DNA of 47,583 bases from Methanobacteriota archaeon (GTDB lineage Archaea > Thermoplasmatota > E2 > DHVEG-1), in the NCBI GenBank assembly GCA_903877165.1, contig CAIRCU010000007.1:1-47583 (forward strand), given 5' to 3'. Below, piece by piece: positions 15,671 to 23,798 of the stretch (position 1 is its first letter; the number at the start of each line of letters is the position of its first letter). The position numbers and the translations under genes are program-made. The notes under the pieces are model-generated. The model was not told where the DNA came from and ran no database searches. It was given only the letters and a program-made list of their open reading frames with translations.

Positions 15671-15984
15671 AGCTCCGACATAATTTCGTTAATCGTCGTA
15701 TTCATCTCTCGCAGCTTCGCCTTCAGCATCGGGATCGCCTTGTTCACCGACTCCGTCGTCACCGCGCCCTGCGGCGACGGCTCGATTAGTCCCTCCTGCT
15801 CAAGGATGCGGAGCGAATACCGCACCATATGCTGCGGATGCTTCGTCAGCTCGGACAACTTAATGATACCGGCCGGCTCATTCTCCTTCAGCGTCTTCAA
15901 CACCAGCACATGACGGCGCAGAATATCAAGCTCTGTTTCAATCACATTCGTCAAGACGATGCGTTCCTTTCGTTCAGGCTTCAT
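15664..15984 (-). CDS. Winged-helix transcriptional regulator, archaeal
   Basis: This 106-residue protein has an N-terminal helical region, a winged-helix segment (LVLKTLKENEPAGIIKLSELTKHPQHMVRYSLRILEQEGLIEPS, residues about 28-72) and a C-terminal helix likely to be used for dimerisation. It looks like small archaeal predicted regulators of one wHTH domain; no ligand-binding domain is present. I start it at ATG 15984 because the frame further upstream has an unlikely cysteine-rich start and a TATA box at 16040-16050 fits a 32-base leader. The target is unknown. It is divergent from nop5 and upstream of tRNA-Phe. Confidence 0.72.
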   Translation of the reverse strand: MKPERKERIVLTNVIETELDILRRHVLVLKTLKENEPAGIIKLSELTKHPQHMVRYSLRILEQEGLIEPSPQGAVTTESVNKAIPMLKAKLREMNTTINEIMSELG

Positions 15985-16039
15985 ACAGCAAACTACCCCC
16001 AAAGCTAGGATACTTGTTAACACACGTAAATGCGAACCT

Positions 16040-16050
16040 CTATTTAAAAA
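16040..16050 (-). promoter_or_regulatory. TATA box of the wHTH gene
   Basis: The minus strand reads TTTTTAAATAG, about 60 bases before ATG 15984. It lies in the divergent wHTH/nop5 gap. Confidence 0.45.
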
Positions 16051-16135
16051 TTCCCAGCACAACACCAACGACGCCACACCACAAACCATCGAGCACAAAC
16101 TACATTAAACCACACCCAACTACCGTACCCCACAC

Positions 16136-17032
16136 ATGACCCTCTGTCTCATCACCACCTGGTTCGGCACCTTCCTCGCCGACGACCACGGCATCACAGA
16201 TCACCTCCTCTTCCCGTTCACGCCGGCAGACATCGAACACCACCTCCACACCATCCGCACCGGCGGCATCCTCGCCGAAGAACACACCCTCGCCGCCAAC
16301 AAAAAAATCCTAGTCAACCAAAAACGCCTCGAACCACTCGGCACCTACGATCCCGCCGACCCCGTCTTCCACACCATCACCATCGACCCACACGACTACA
16401 ACGCCTCCCTTGACCTCCTCCACCAAGCCGCCCTCCATCTCACCAGAGACCAAGCCACCGAACGACTCCACGCACCAGACCTCGGCATCATCCAGATGGT
16501 CAATGCCCTAGACGACCTCATCCAGACCGCCAACCTGCTCAACGAACGATTCACAAGCTGGGGCCAACTCCCAGACACCGAACCCAAACGACAGCCGTTC
16601 ACCCACGTCATCTCCGCCGTCAACCAGGAAATCGAACGACTCCAGACCCAGATCGACACCGACATGGTCATTATCGCGCCGAACATCAGCGCTATCGCCG
16701 GCCCGCTCATCGGCGCACGACTCATCGCCCTGGCCGGAGGAATCGATCGCCTCGCCATGCTACCCGCCTCCACCATCCAGCTCCTCGGCGCAGAGAAAGC
16801 CTTGTTCCGCTATAAAAAAGAAGGAGGACGACCACCCAAACACGGCATTCTCTTCCAGCACCCCCTCGTCAACCGCGCACCACGCATGGAGCGAGGCCGC
16901 CGCGCCCGTACGCTTGCCGCAACCCTCACCATCGCCGTCAAGGCTGACGTCTTCACGAAGCGAGCGATCCACGCGCAACTCACAGACGATTTGGAGAAAA
17001 AGCTCGCTGGGTTCTCAAAGCAGAAACGCTAG
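16136..17032 (+). CDS. nop5: Nop5/Nop56 C/D-box RNP scaffold protein
   Basis: This 298-residue protein has an N-terminal domain, a long coiled-coil centre and a clear C-terminal Nop domain: APNISAIAGPLIGARLIALAG, then LLGAEKALFRYKKEGGRPPKHG, then HPLVNRAPRMERGRRARTLA. In archaea it bridges L7Ae-bound C/D guide RNA and fibrillarin to place 2'-O-methyl groups on rRNA and tRNA. It is somewhat shorter than many archaeal Nop5 proteins (about 370-420), mainly in the N-terminal half. Fibrillarin, usually adjacent, is not in the window. A TATA-like CATTAAACC at about 16103-16110 is 26-30 bases before ATG 16136, so the start is probably leaderless. The last four bases overlap the next, converging gene. 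Confidence 0.92.
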   Translation: MTLCLITTWFGTFLADDHGITDHLLFPFTPADIEHHLHTIRTGGILAEEHTLAANKKILVNQKRLEPLGTYDPADPVFHTITIDPHDYNASLDLLHQAALHLTRDQATERLHAPDLGIIQMVNALDDLIQTANLLNERFTSWGQLPDTEPKRQPFTHVISAVNQEIERLQTQIDTDMVIIAPNISAIAGPLIGARLIALAGGIDRLAMLPASTIQLLGAEKALFRYKKEGGRPPKHGILFQHPLVNRAPRMERGRRARTLAATLTIAVKADVFTKRAIHAQLTDDLEKKLAGFSKQKR

Positions 17033-17271
17033 GTTTCTTCCTTTAACGCATGGAACTGCTCTTCCTGCAGCTCCTTGATGTATTTGTCCAGCTGCTGAAT
17101 AGCAGTCAGCAGCTTGTAGATTTCACCGTCATGAGGCCCAGGGGGGACCGCAGTCTGCGGATACTTCTCTTTGCGTTTGTGAAACTCTGAAGCCTCGTAC
17201 TTCGCCTTCAAAAAATCACGGGCTTGAATGAGGACCTTGATCTGATCAGACAATTCCTGGAACTTATTCAT
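17029..17271 (-). CDS. Small predicted coiled-coil protein, unknown function
   Basis: This 80-residue protein is not recognised. It has two helical segments (residues 1-35 and about 48-80) rich in Lys, Glu and Gln, separated by a Pro/Gly turn (TAVPPGPHDG), so a short coiled-coil hairpin is likely. It has no signal or membrane segment. The stop region overlaps the nop5 stop by four bases, tail to tail. GGAAG just before ATG 17271 is a weak ribosome site. The open frame has a sensible amino-acid mix and is not a shadow of nop5, but support is modest. Confidence 0.55.
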   Translation of the reverse strand: MNKFQELSDQIKVLIQARDFLKAKYEASEFHKRKEKYPQTAVPPGPHDGEIYKLLTAIQQLDKYIKELQEEQFHALKEET

Positions 17272-17358
17272 AGACTTCCACGTTCCCAGAGCACATCAAA
17301 TGTACCAAGCGTCGTCCTAAATAAATTCTTCGTAATTATAGTTTGTGCCCAGGGAAGG

Positions 17359-19293
17359 TCACTTTGGCAGTGTCTCCCGAGGCTTCACCGCGACACCCAC
17401 TGAGAATGCAGCGGCCTCGTCAGGCGAAAGCAGGAGGCGGCCGACCCCAAGGAGCACGTCACGTTCATCCACAATCAGGCATTCGTCTCCAGGGCGCAGA
17501 TCAGGATCACAGGATCTCACGAACTTCGCGAACACGCTTTTGCCCTCGCGGACGAACGGGACGGCATCATCGCAGACAGAGACACGAAGGAGGGGTGCAG
17601 AAAACGCGGCATGCAACCGGTGAGCCCCTGCCAGCTTCAACGTGAACAGCCCGTCCGCGGCTCGCATGGAGACAACATGATCGCCATCGGACATCACATT
17701 CCGTATTTTATGCGTCGATTTCGATTTGATAACCCCCAGCTTCCCCTGAAAAAGGGCGGCAGCGGCTCCGTGGCCGAACTGCACATCGGCAACGGCCCAG
17801 ATCCGTCGTACATCGAGATCAAAGCCGGGACCATGCAGTGTTTTCGGTAAATCCTTTCCAGTTTCCCATCGAATCACGTCACGTGAACCGAGGAATTCCC
17901 GAAGCCGCCGATTCGCCTCTTCTCGCGTCTCGGTATCAACGTAGTCGGGAAACACCGACTGAGCACAGGGGAACATCTCGTCAAGCGCGAGAGGAACCGG
18001 GCCGAGGGAGGAATCGACGACAACATCAGCCGCAAGAGTCGACAGCAAAGGCAGTAATGCGGGATATGAACTGGAGAATGGTTTGGTCCGCTCTGGAAGA
18101 ACAACAGTCGTAGGGAAGAGTGGATCGTACCGAGACATCAGATGCTGTTGATAGCGTTGAAGCAGCGGTCGGAAAATCGTGGCTGGCCCAGTATAACGTA
18201 TGGCACGAGTCTTGCTGCGCGGCTCGTGAGCCTCAAGAAACCGTTGTATGGATGGATCTCGAAGGTGTCGAACCGAATCCGCAAGCGCAGGATTCGCTGC
18301 TGCACGCTGCTCCACGAGCTCCCATAGCCAGCCCTCGGCGATCGCGGTGCGGACGGTGCGCAACTCCGCATAACTCACATACAGGTTATGGAGCGCAAGC
18401 GTTTTCACTCGGGCGTCTCCGGTCATGTCTTGAATATCCTCGGCTGAATATTTGGTGCAGATAGGACATGAGCAAGGCAACTCGGTTAAATCCTGGATTT
18501 TCTCGGTACCCCACGGGAGGAGGTAGCGGTCGTCTTGTGCGTACTTCGCGTACGCTGAGGAGTCGAAGAGGTCGCAGCCTAAGGCTACGGCGAGGGGAAA
18601 CACGAGCGGGTGTCCGGCACCGAAGAGATGGACGGGGCGAGAGGGATTGAGGCCTTGTTTTGCGGCGGCGATGACGGTCACGAGGTCCGTGTACCGTTGG
18701 GTTTCCATGAGCGGGACGACGCCTCCAATTGGGTGGATATCCGCAGGTAGTATTGAGAGCTCCTCGGCGCACCGTGTCCGTAGGTCAGGGTAGAGGCCGC
18801 CTTGGACCGGACATGCGAGCATCATCGTCCCTTTGTGTGGCAGGCTGGCGGTCGCCCGTTGAATGGTTGTCGACATGCCAGCCTCGGCCTCTGTTCTGGT
18901 ATGGTGGGGTTCGCTGAAGATGTCGAGGATTGTGCCGATGTCACTACCAATGTCGCGCTGGAACTCGACGATGCCGATGGGGTCGAGGTGGACGTCGCCG
19001 TAGACGTGGCTTTGGAAGGTCCCTGAATCCGTCATAATCACGCCGCGGAAATGCAGGAGTCGATGGACGCCGTTCTCCAGGGCGGTGTGTCTGAGTCTGT
19101 CGTCTTTGAAGATGATGTAGGAGTTGGTGATCAGGATGTCGGTGTGGAACCGCCGTCTCATCTCGGTCGGGGTGATGAGCATCTTGTTGGGGTTGATGAC
19201 GGGCAGCAGGGTTGGGGTGGTAATGGTCCCGTGCGGTGTGGCGAGGAGGCCGAGTCGTCCTGCTGCGTCACGTCCTTTGAGCTCAAAGGCCAT
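17359..19293 (-). CDS. tgtA: Archaeosine tRNA-guanine transglycosylase
   Basis: This 644-residue enzyme exchanges guanine-15 in the D loop of archaeal tRNAs for preQ0, the first step of archaeosine formation. The catalytic domain shows the nucleophile Asp89 in MTDSGTFQ, the YGDVHLDPIGIVEFQRDIGSDIGTILD block, QGGLYPDLR, and a zinc site of CSCPIC with a downstream LALHNLY histidine. The C-terminal part has the archaeal accessory domains, ending in a PUA domain (VWAVADVQFG-like and KSKSTHKIRNVMSDGDHVVS). Length is as expected for full archaeal TgtA. The start is the MAFELKGRDAAGRLG methionine, where family similarity begins; the upstream extension to 19509 is low-complexity. Confidence 0.95.
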   Translation of the reverse strand: MAFELKGRDAAGRLGLLATPHGTITTPTLLPVINPNKMLITPTEMRRRFHTDILITNSYIIFKDDRLRHTALENGVHRLLHFRGVIMTDSGTFQSHVYGDVHLDPIGIVEFQRDIGSDIGTILDIFSEPHHTRTEAEAGMSTTIQRATASLPHKGTMMLACPVQGGLYPDLRTRCAEELSILPADIHPIGGVVPLMETQRYTDLVTVIAAAKQGLNPSRPVHLFGAGHPLVFPLAVALGCDLFDSSAYAKYAQDDRYLLPWGTEKIQDLTELPCSCPICTKYSAEDIQDMTGDARVKTLALHNLYVSYAELRTVRTAIAEGWLWELVEQRAAANPALADSVRHLRDPSIQRFLEAHEPRSKTRAIRYTGPATIFRPLLQRYQQHLMSRYDPLFPTTVVLPERTKPFSSSYPALLPLLSTLAADVVVDSSLGPVPLALDEMFPCAQSVFPDYVDTETREEANRRLREFLGSRDVIRWETGKDLPKTLHGPGFDLDVRRIWAVADVQFGHGAAAALFQGKLGVIKSKSTHKIRNVMSDGDHVVSMRAADGLFTLKLAGAHRLHAAFSAPLLRVSVCDDAVPFVREGKSVFAKFVRSCDPDLRPGDECLIVDERDVLLGVGRLLLSPDEAAAFSVGVAVKPRETLPK

Positions 19294-19583
19294 AGTGGTG
19301 TGAGAATCAGGGGGTGGTTCTTTATCCTGTCGTCTCTTGTTCTTTTTTCCCTGGTTCTCATCCGGAGTCTTTCTAGAGGCGGTTTCATGTATCGACATCA
19401 TGGAGGTTCGTGGTGCGGGATGCTGTGTCGTGCCGTACGGGACGGCAGTGTCTATAGTATGAACGGGAGTGAAAAAACCGGCGGGACCAGAGGTTTTTCT
19501 CCTGGGCATTTAGAGGCGGCACCGCTCATACTATATGAACGTATGTATTGTGTGGACACCGTGACGTTGACACGGCCCAGGCG

Positions 19584-20351
19584 TTAGATGATCTGGATGG
19601 GGTTCAGGATTTTATGGAGGGCTGCGATGGCTGAAAGGGAGGCCATGTAGCTGGATTTCGGATTCTGGGGATTCGGCATGTTTTCGACTTCGGCGCGCAG
19701 CCGGCCGAACTGACCATGGGCGAGGATCCGATGGTCGATTCGGGTAGAGACGGGGTCGGCGACAATCTCGACGTGTGTCTTGTCGAACCCTAGTCCCGCG
19801 AGTGAGAGGCAGGCGGCGACGTTGATGTTCTTTGGGAACTGTTTGACCGCATCCCGGGCGTTGCCTTCGAAGATCACCGTGCGTTTGTCGACCTGGATGC
19901 CGAGGGACTCCGGGGGTTTGGTGGTGACCAAGGTGACGTTGTCGAGCTGAGCCATGCTGGCCGCGAAGATTCCGTCGATGCCGCAAACTGCTCCGGATGG
20001 CAGGTAGATGCGGCAGTGCCGTTCGCGGGCCGTGTCCTCGAGGCGTTTGAGGAGGCGGGGGTCGAAGAGGCTGCCGATGCTCATAATGATGAGGTCTCTT
20101 CCTGCGGCGAGGACGAGCTCGCCGTATTGGGAGACCGCTTCTTGCGAGGCGGCTTCGAAGACGACCATGACTTCGGGGAGGAACTCTTCCACGCTACGGG
20201 TCACCTTGGCTTTCTTGCAGCGGCTGGCGACCCTCTGGGCGGCGGCCGGGTCTTTGTCGAAGAGGTAGAGCGTCTCGATGCCGTTCATGCAATCGGCAGC
20301 AATGGCGACATCCGTGCCGATGGCGCCGCATCCGATGATTCCAAGCTTCAT
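19584..20351 (-). CDS. nadX: L-aspartate dehydrogenase
   Basis: This 255-residue enzyme oxidises L-aspartate to iminoaspartate with NAD(P), the first step of de novo NAD synthesis in many archaea lacking NadB. It has the Rossmann motif IGCGAIGTD at the N-terminus, ASQEAV, the SGAVCGIDGI block, the NINVAACLSLAG substrate region, VEIVADP, and the end motif NPQNPKSSYMASLSAIAAL. It is transcribed away from nadC across a 50-base shared gap containing a TATA-like CTTTTATATGG. NadA, the intermediate enzyme, is not in the window. Confidence 0.95.
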   Translation of the reverse strand: MKLGIIGCGAIGTDVAIAADCMNGIETLYLFDKDPAAAQRVASRCKKAKVTRSVEEFLPEVMVVFEAASQEAVSQYGELVLAAGRDLIIMSIGSLFDPRLLKRLEDTARERHCRIYLPSGAVCGIDGIFAASMAQLDNVTLVTTKPPESLGIQVDKRTVIFEGNARDAVKQFPKNINVAACLSLAGLGFDKTHVEIVADPVSTRIDHRILAHGQFGRLRAEVENMPNPQNPKSSYMASLSAIAALHKILNPIQII

Positions 20352-20401
20352 AGGGAAAAACCAAAACCTTAAAACAAAAGACCCATATAAAAGATGGCAG
20401 T
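20352..20401. promoter_or_regulatory. Shared divergent nadX/nadC promoter region
   Basis: This 50-base gap has a TATA-like element at about 20383-20393 (CATATAAAAG on plus, CTTTTATATG on minus). The minus orientation leaves about 35 bases to the nadX start; for nadC the same element is too close, so nadC may use another box or share regulation. The overlap suggests joint control of the two NAD genes. Confidence 0.4.
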
Positions 20402-21223
20402 ATGGACGCGATTGACCGGTTCTTCCAAGAAGACTTGGACACGAAAGGGGACATAACCTCGAATGCCTTGTTCACGACACAGACAGGGAAGGCAGAGATC
20501 TGGGTGAAGCAGGCATGCACGCTGGCTGGCCTCGCGGAGGCGACACTTGTGTTCAAGTGGGCGGGCGCGACACTCACCACGGAGTTCCATGATGGGGAGA
20601 TGGTGTCTGCGGGGACGCTCGTGGCAACGGTGATTGGGCAGATGAAGGATATCCTCAAGGCGGAGCGGCTCGCCCTCAACTTCCTTGGTCGGATGAGCGG
20701 GATTGCGACGCAGACGAAGGCGCTCTGCGACCTATGCCGGGCTGTGAACCCCGCGGTCCGGGTGGCTGCCACTCGGAAGACCACCCCTGGATTCCGGCAG
20801 TACGAGAAGAAAGCGGTGGCGATCGGCGGGGGAGAGCCTCACCGCATGGGCTTGTTTGATGCAATCCTCATTAAAGATAATCATCTGCGTGCCGTAGGCT
20901 CTGTTGAGAAAGCGGTGACTGCGGTGCAGCGAAAGCTCCCAGGGACACCAATTGAGATCGAGGTGGAGAACGAGCACGATGCCATGACTGCAGCAACGCT
21001 CGGAGTCGCCTGGATCATGCTTGATAACTTCGACGCGAAGACCGCTGCGTCGGTCGCGGCGAAAATCCGGTCGATCAACCCCAAGGTCCTCATCGAGGTA
21101 TCCGGGGGAATCACCAAGGAGTCCATCGCGCAGTACGCACGGTTCGCGGACCGAATCTCGGTCGGTGCGCTCACCCATTCGGTCGCCAACATTGATTTTT
21201 CTCTTGAGTTGGCCGAAGGCTAG
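20402..21223 (+). CDS. nadC: Nicotinate-nucleotide pyrophosphorylase (quinolinate phosphoribosyltransferase)
   Basis: This 273-residue enzyme converts quinolinate and PRPP to nicotinate mononucleotide, CO2 and pyrophosphate. Family blocks are EDLDTKGDITS near the N-terminus, AERLALNFLGRMSGIAT, the catalytic ATRKTTPGFR, GGGEPHRMGLFDAILIKDNH, IEIEVEN, MLDNFD, and IEVSGGIT. Length is typical. With nadX it forms a divergent NAD-synthesis pair; nadE, the last step, is present in the window but in the accessory region. A short hairpin lies just after the stop. Confidence 0.96.
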   Translation: MDAIDRFFQEDLDTKGDITSNALFTTQTGKAEIWVKQACTLAGLAEATLVFKWAGATLTTEFHDGEMVSAGTLVATVIGQMKDILKAERLALNFLGRMSGIATQTKALCDLCRAVNPAVRVAATRKTTPGFRQYEKKAVAIGGGEPHRMGLFDAILIKDNHLRAVGSVEKAVTAVQRKLPGTPIEIEVENEHDAMTAATLGVAWIMLDNFDAKTAASVAAKIRSINPKVLIEVSGGITKESIAQYARFADRISVGALTHSVANIDFSLELAEG

Positions 21224-21224
21224 A

Positions 21225-21249
21225 AATATTTAAGAAGCGTTACGCTTTT
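21225..21249 (+). promoter_or_regulatory. ftsZ TATA box with adjacent palindrome
   Basis: The TATA element AATATTTAAG (21225-21234) is immediately followed by the inverted repeat AAGCG-TTA-CGCTT (21235-21247) and TT. The repeat may end the nadC transcript, or be an operator placed between the TATA box and the start point of the ftsZ cluster. Confidence 0.4.
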
Positions 21250-21316
21250 ACCAATAATAGATTCTACGGAATAAATTTGCGAGGGGTTTTATCTAAAGGA
21301 GGATGGTGACAGAATC

Positions 21317-22435
21317 ATGAGGAAAATTATTGAAGACGTTGTTGCCGCTGAGAACGCGCAAGCACAAGCTGAGGAGAAATCGCAGCCCAAGGGCACCATG
21401 AAGATAGCAGGCGTCAAGGACGAGGAACTCGAGGAGGTCCTCCGAAGCCTAACGACGACTATTAAGGTGGTTGGGTGTGGCGGTGCTGGGACGAATACGA
21501 TCTCCCGGTGTTTCGAGGCGGGCATTAACGGCGCGGACCTTATCTCTGTTAATACGGATGCGCAGCATCTGCTTCTGGCGAATTCGCCGTATAAGATCCT
21601 CATCGGTCGGCATCTGACCCGGGGTCTTGGTGCGGGGTCGCTTCCGCAGATCGGTGCGGAGGCCGCTAAGGAGAGCGAGCAGGACATCCGCAACAGCATC
21701 GTCCCTGCTGATATGGTGTTCATCACCTGTGGGCTTGGCGGGGGAACAGGTACCGGCTCGGCGCCGATCATCGCGCAGATCGCCCGTGAAGCAGGTGCGC
21801 TGACCATTGGGGTTGTTACGATGCCGTTCGGCGTGGAAGGGAAGATCCGCCTGGACAACGCGGAGAACGGACTTCATGCGTTGCGTGAGACTTGTGACAC
21901 GGTCATCGTCATCCCGAACGACAAACTCCTTGATATCGTGCCGAACCTCGCAATCAACGCGGCGTTCAAGGTCGCGGATGAGATCCTCATGCGGTCCATC
22001 AAGGGGATCACGGAGATGATCACGATGCCAGGGCTCGTGAACCTTGACTTTGCTGATCTGAAGACCGTGATGAAGCGCGGCGGTGTCGCCCTCATCGGAC
22101 TTGGAGAAGCCGAAGGAGAGAACAAAGCGGTGGACGCGGTCTCAGAGGCTATCAACTCCCCATTGCTTGAGGTGGATGTGACCGAAGCAACCGGCGCGTT
22201 GGTCAACGTCATCGGCGGTTCTGATATGACGCTGCGTGAGGCAGAACGGGTTGTCGAGGAGATCTACACGCGTATCGATAAGAACGCGAGGATCATCTGG
22301 GGTACGACCATTGATCCGACGATGAAGAAGTCGATCCGTGCGATGCTAGTCGTCACCGGGGTGAAGTCCAAGCAGATCCTTGGTCCTCCGAAATCGAAGG
22401 AGGACCAGGAGTTTGGCATCGATTTTATTTCTTAG
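21317..22435 (+). CDS. ftsZ: Cell division GTPase FtsZ
   Basis: This 372-residue tubulin-like GTPase forms the division ring. The GTP site is GCGGAGTNTI (residues 53-62) with the signature GGGTGTGSA (141-149), preceded by VFITCGLG. The T7 catalytic loop is present as NLDFADLKTVM. The C-terminus ends DQEFGIDFIS, a short archaeal-style tail for partner binding. The N-terminal extension of about 45 charged residues is normal for archaeal FtsZ1. AAAGGAGGAT lies 14 bases before the ATG; spacing is long but no other in-frame start exists. It is the first gene of the conserved ftsZ-secE-spt5-rpl11 cluster. Confidence 0.97.
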   Translation: MRKIIEDVVAAENAQAQAEEKSQPKGTMKIAGVKDEELEEVLRSLTTTIKVVGCGGAGTNTISRCFEAGINGADLISVNTDAQHLLLANSPYKILIGRHLTRGLGAGSLPQIGAEAAKESEQDIRNSIVPADMVFITCGLGGGTGTGSAPIIAQIAREAGALTIGVVTMPFGVEGKIRLDNAENGLHALRETCDTVIVIPNDKLLDIVPNLAINAAFKVADEILMRSIKGITEMITMPGLVNLDFADLKTVMKRGGVALIGLGEAEGENKAVDAVSEAINSPLLEVDVTEATGALVNVIGGSDMTLREAERVVEEIYTRIDKNARIIWGTTIDPTMKKSIRAMLVVTGVKSKQILGPPKSKEDQEFGIDFIS

Positions 22436-22448
22436 AGCGTGCCAAATC

Positions 22449-22458
22449 CTTTATATAG
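22449..22458 (+). promoter_or_regulatory. TATA box upstream of secE
   Basis: CTTTATATAG lies about 45 bases before the secE GTG and 14 bases after the ftsZ stop. The secE-spt5-rpl11 genes therefore probably have their own promoter. Confidence 0.5.
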
Positions 22459-22498
22459 CTCTTTCCCCTTGCCCCTATAATATCCAGTAGGTGATCCT

Positions 22499-22750
22499 GT
22501 GGCTGAAAAAGAGGGATTTCTTGAGAAAGCCAGGCGCTTCCAGCGCAAGATTGAAGAGCGCAATGCACGCATCGGCAAAGGCAAGTACGGGCGCGTCTTG
22601 AAAATGGCTAGGAAACCAACGGAGGAGGAGTACAGCCGCACAGTCAAGATCACGGGTCTGGGGATTCTGTTGATTGGTCTCGTTGGTTTCATTATTTATA
22701 TGATTCGTGAGATGGTCGCCCCCTGGATTCTGCATTTCTTCGGGCATTAA
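22499..22750 (+). CDS. secE: Preprotein translocase subunit SecE (Sec61-gamma)
   Basis: This 83-residue protein has a charged amphipathic helix (RRFQRKIEERNARIGKGKYGRVLKMARKPTEEEY, about residues 12-45) and one C-terminal membrane helix (about 50-72), the standard archaeal SecE form. It clamps SecY in the protein-conducting channel. The segment KMARKPTEEEYSRTVKITGLG is the conserved family stretch. The start is GTG 22499 with AGGTGATC upstream. Its place directly before spt5 and uL11 is the conserved archaeal order. Confidence 0.93.
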   Translation: MAEKEGFLEKARRFQRKIEERNARIGKGKYGRVLKMARKPTEEEYSRTVKITGLGILLIGLVGFIIYMIREMVAPWILHFFGH

Positions 22751-22767
22751 ACCAAGAGGCATGACGC

Positions 22768-23265
22768 ATGGAGAACACGGTTGCTGAGGAGGCCCCCAAG
22801 TCTAGTATCTTTTCCATCAAGACTCAGGTGGGCAAAGAGCAGAATACAGCAGACCTGCTGAACAGCCGGGCGAAGAAAGGGAAACTCGACATCGCCAGCA
22901 TCCTGGTGACGCCGGAGCTGCGCGGCTACATCTTCGTCGAGGCGTTCGACGAGGAACTCATCAAGAACACGATTAAGACCATCTCCTATGCCCGCAACAT
23001 GCTTGAGGGAAGCATCCCAATCGATCAGATCGAACATTTCTTGACCCCGACATCCGCGGTCGCGAAGATCACGGAAGGCGACGTCGTCGAGATGATCGCC
23101 GGGCCGTTCCGCGGGGAGAAGGCGAAGATCACGCACATTGACTACGCGAAAGAAGAAATCACCGTTGAGCTGCTGGAATCCATGGTCCCCATCCCTATTA
23201 CGGTCCGCGGGGATCAAGTCCGGATCATCAAACGCAAGGACGACGAGAAGAGAGAGGAACGATAA
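22768..23265 (+). CDS. spt5: Transcription elongation factor Spt5 (NusG family)
   Basis: This 165-residue protein has an NGN domain (residues about 14-98: IFSIKTQVGKEQNTADLL, TPELRGYIFVEAFD, GSIPIDQIEHFL) and a KOW domain (about 105-155: GDVVEMIAGPFRGEKAKITHIDY). With Spt4 it bridges the RNA polymerase clamp and increases processivity; the KOW domain can contact the ribosome. Length is typical for archaeal Spt5. It starts 17 bases after secE and precedes uL11 by 15 bases, so it is in one operon. Confidence 0.96.
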   Translation: MENTVAEEAPKSSIFSIKTQVGKEQNTADLLNSRAKKGKLDIASILVTPELRGYIFVEAFDEELIKNTIKTISYARNMLEGSIPIDQIEHFLTPTSAVAKITEGDVVEMIAGPFRGEKAKITHIDYAKEEITVELLESMVPIPITVRGDQVRIIKRKDDEKREER

Positions 23266-23280
23266 GGAGGAATCAAGGTC

Positions 23281-23760
23281 ATGCCAGAAATCATTGAAGC
23301 GCTCGTGGACGGCGGGAAAGCCTCCGCGGGAGCACCGCTAGGACCCGCCCTTGGACCCAAGGGCGTCAACATCATGCAGGTCATCAACACCATCAACGAC
23401 AAGACCAAGCAGTTCCAAGGGATGAAAGTCCCCGTGAAGATCATCATCGACCCGAAGACCAAGGAGTTCACCATCGAGGTCGGCACGCCACCCGCTGCCT
23501 CGCTCATCCTGCGTGAAGTCGGCGCGGAGAAAGGCTCCGGGACGCCGTCCAAGCAGAAAGTCGGGAACCTCACCGTGGAACAAGCCGTCAAGATCGCGAA
23601 GATGAAGTACGACAACATCCAGGGCAAAGACCTCAAGGCGAAGACCAAAGAGGTCATCGGGACGTGCACGTCCATGGGCGTCACCGTCGAAGGCAAGAAG
23701 CCCAAAGAAATCAACGTGCTCATCGACCAAGGGCAGTACGACGCGAAATTCAAAGAATAA
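23281..23760 (+). CDS. rpl11: Large ribosomal subunit protein uL11
   Basis: This 159-residue protein of the GTPase-associated centre binds 23S rRNA near helices 43-44 and supports factor binding. It shows GGKASAGAPLGPALGPKGVNIMQ at residues about 11-33, the PVKI and FTIEVGTPPAASLI strands, and the C-terminal RNA-binding domain with GNLTVEQAVKIAKMK and IGTCTSMGVTVEGKKPKEIN. AAGGAGGAATC precedes the ATG. The usual partners uL1, uL10 and P1 do not follow; a converging PHP gene starts after 40 bases. Confidence 0.97.
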   Translation: MPEIIEALVDGGKASAGAPLGPALGPKGVNIMQVINTINDKTKQFQGMKVPVKIIIDPKTKEFTIEVGTPPAASLILREVGAEKGSGTPSKQKVGNLTVEQAVKIAKMKYDNIQGKDLKAKTKEVIGTCTSMGVTVEGKKPKEINVLIDQGQYDAKFKE

Positions 23761-23798
23761 CTATTGTGCCCCGTCTACACCCCCCTTCTTTTTCCTTT

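Noticed and set aside
15999-16098. N-terminal extension of the wHTH regulator to 16098
   Set aside because: The extra residues are Cys-rich and not like the family, no ribosome site exists there, and the extension would run past the TATA box at 16040-16050.
21303-21320. Mini-ORF ATG GTG ACA GAA TCA TGA overlapping the ftsZ start as a leader peptide
   Set aside because: The ribosome site overlaps its ATG, so it could not be translated from that site; it is more likely a spacing accident.
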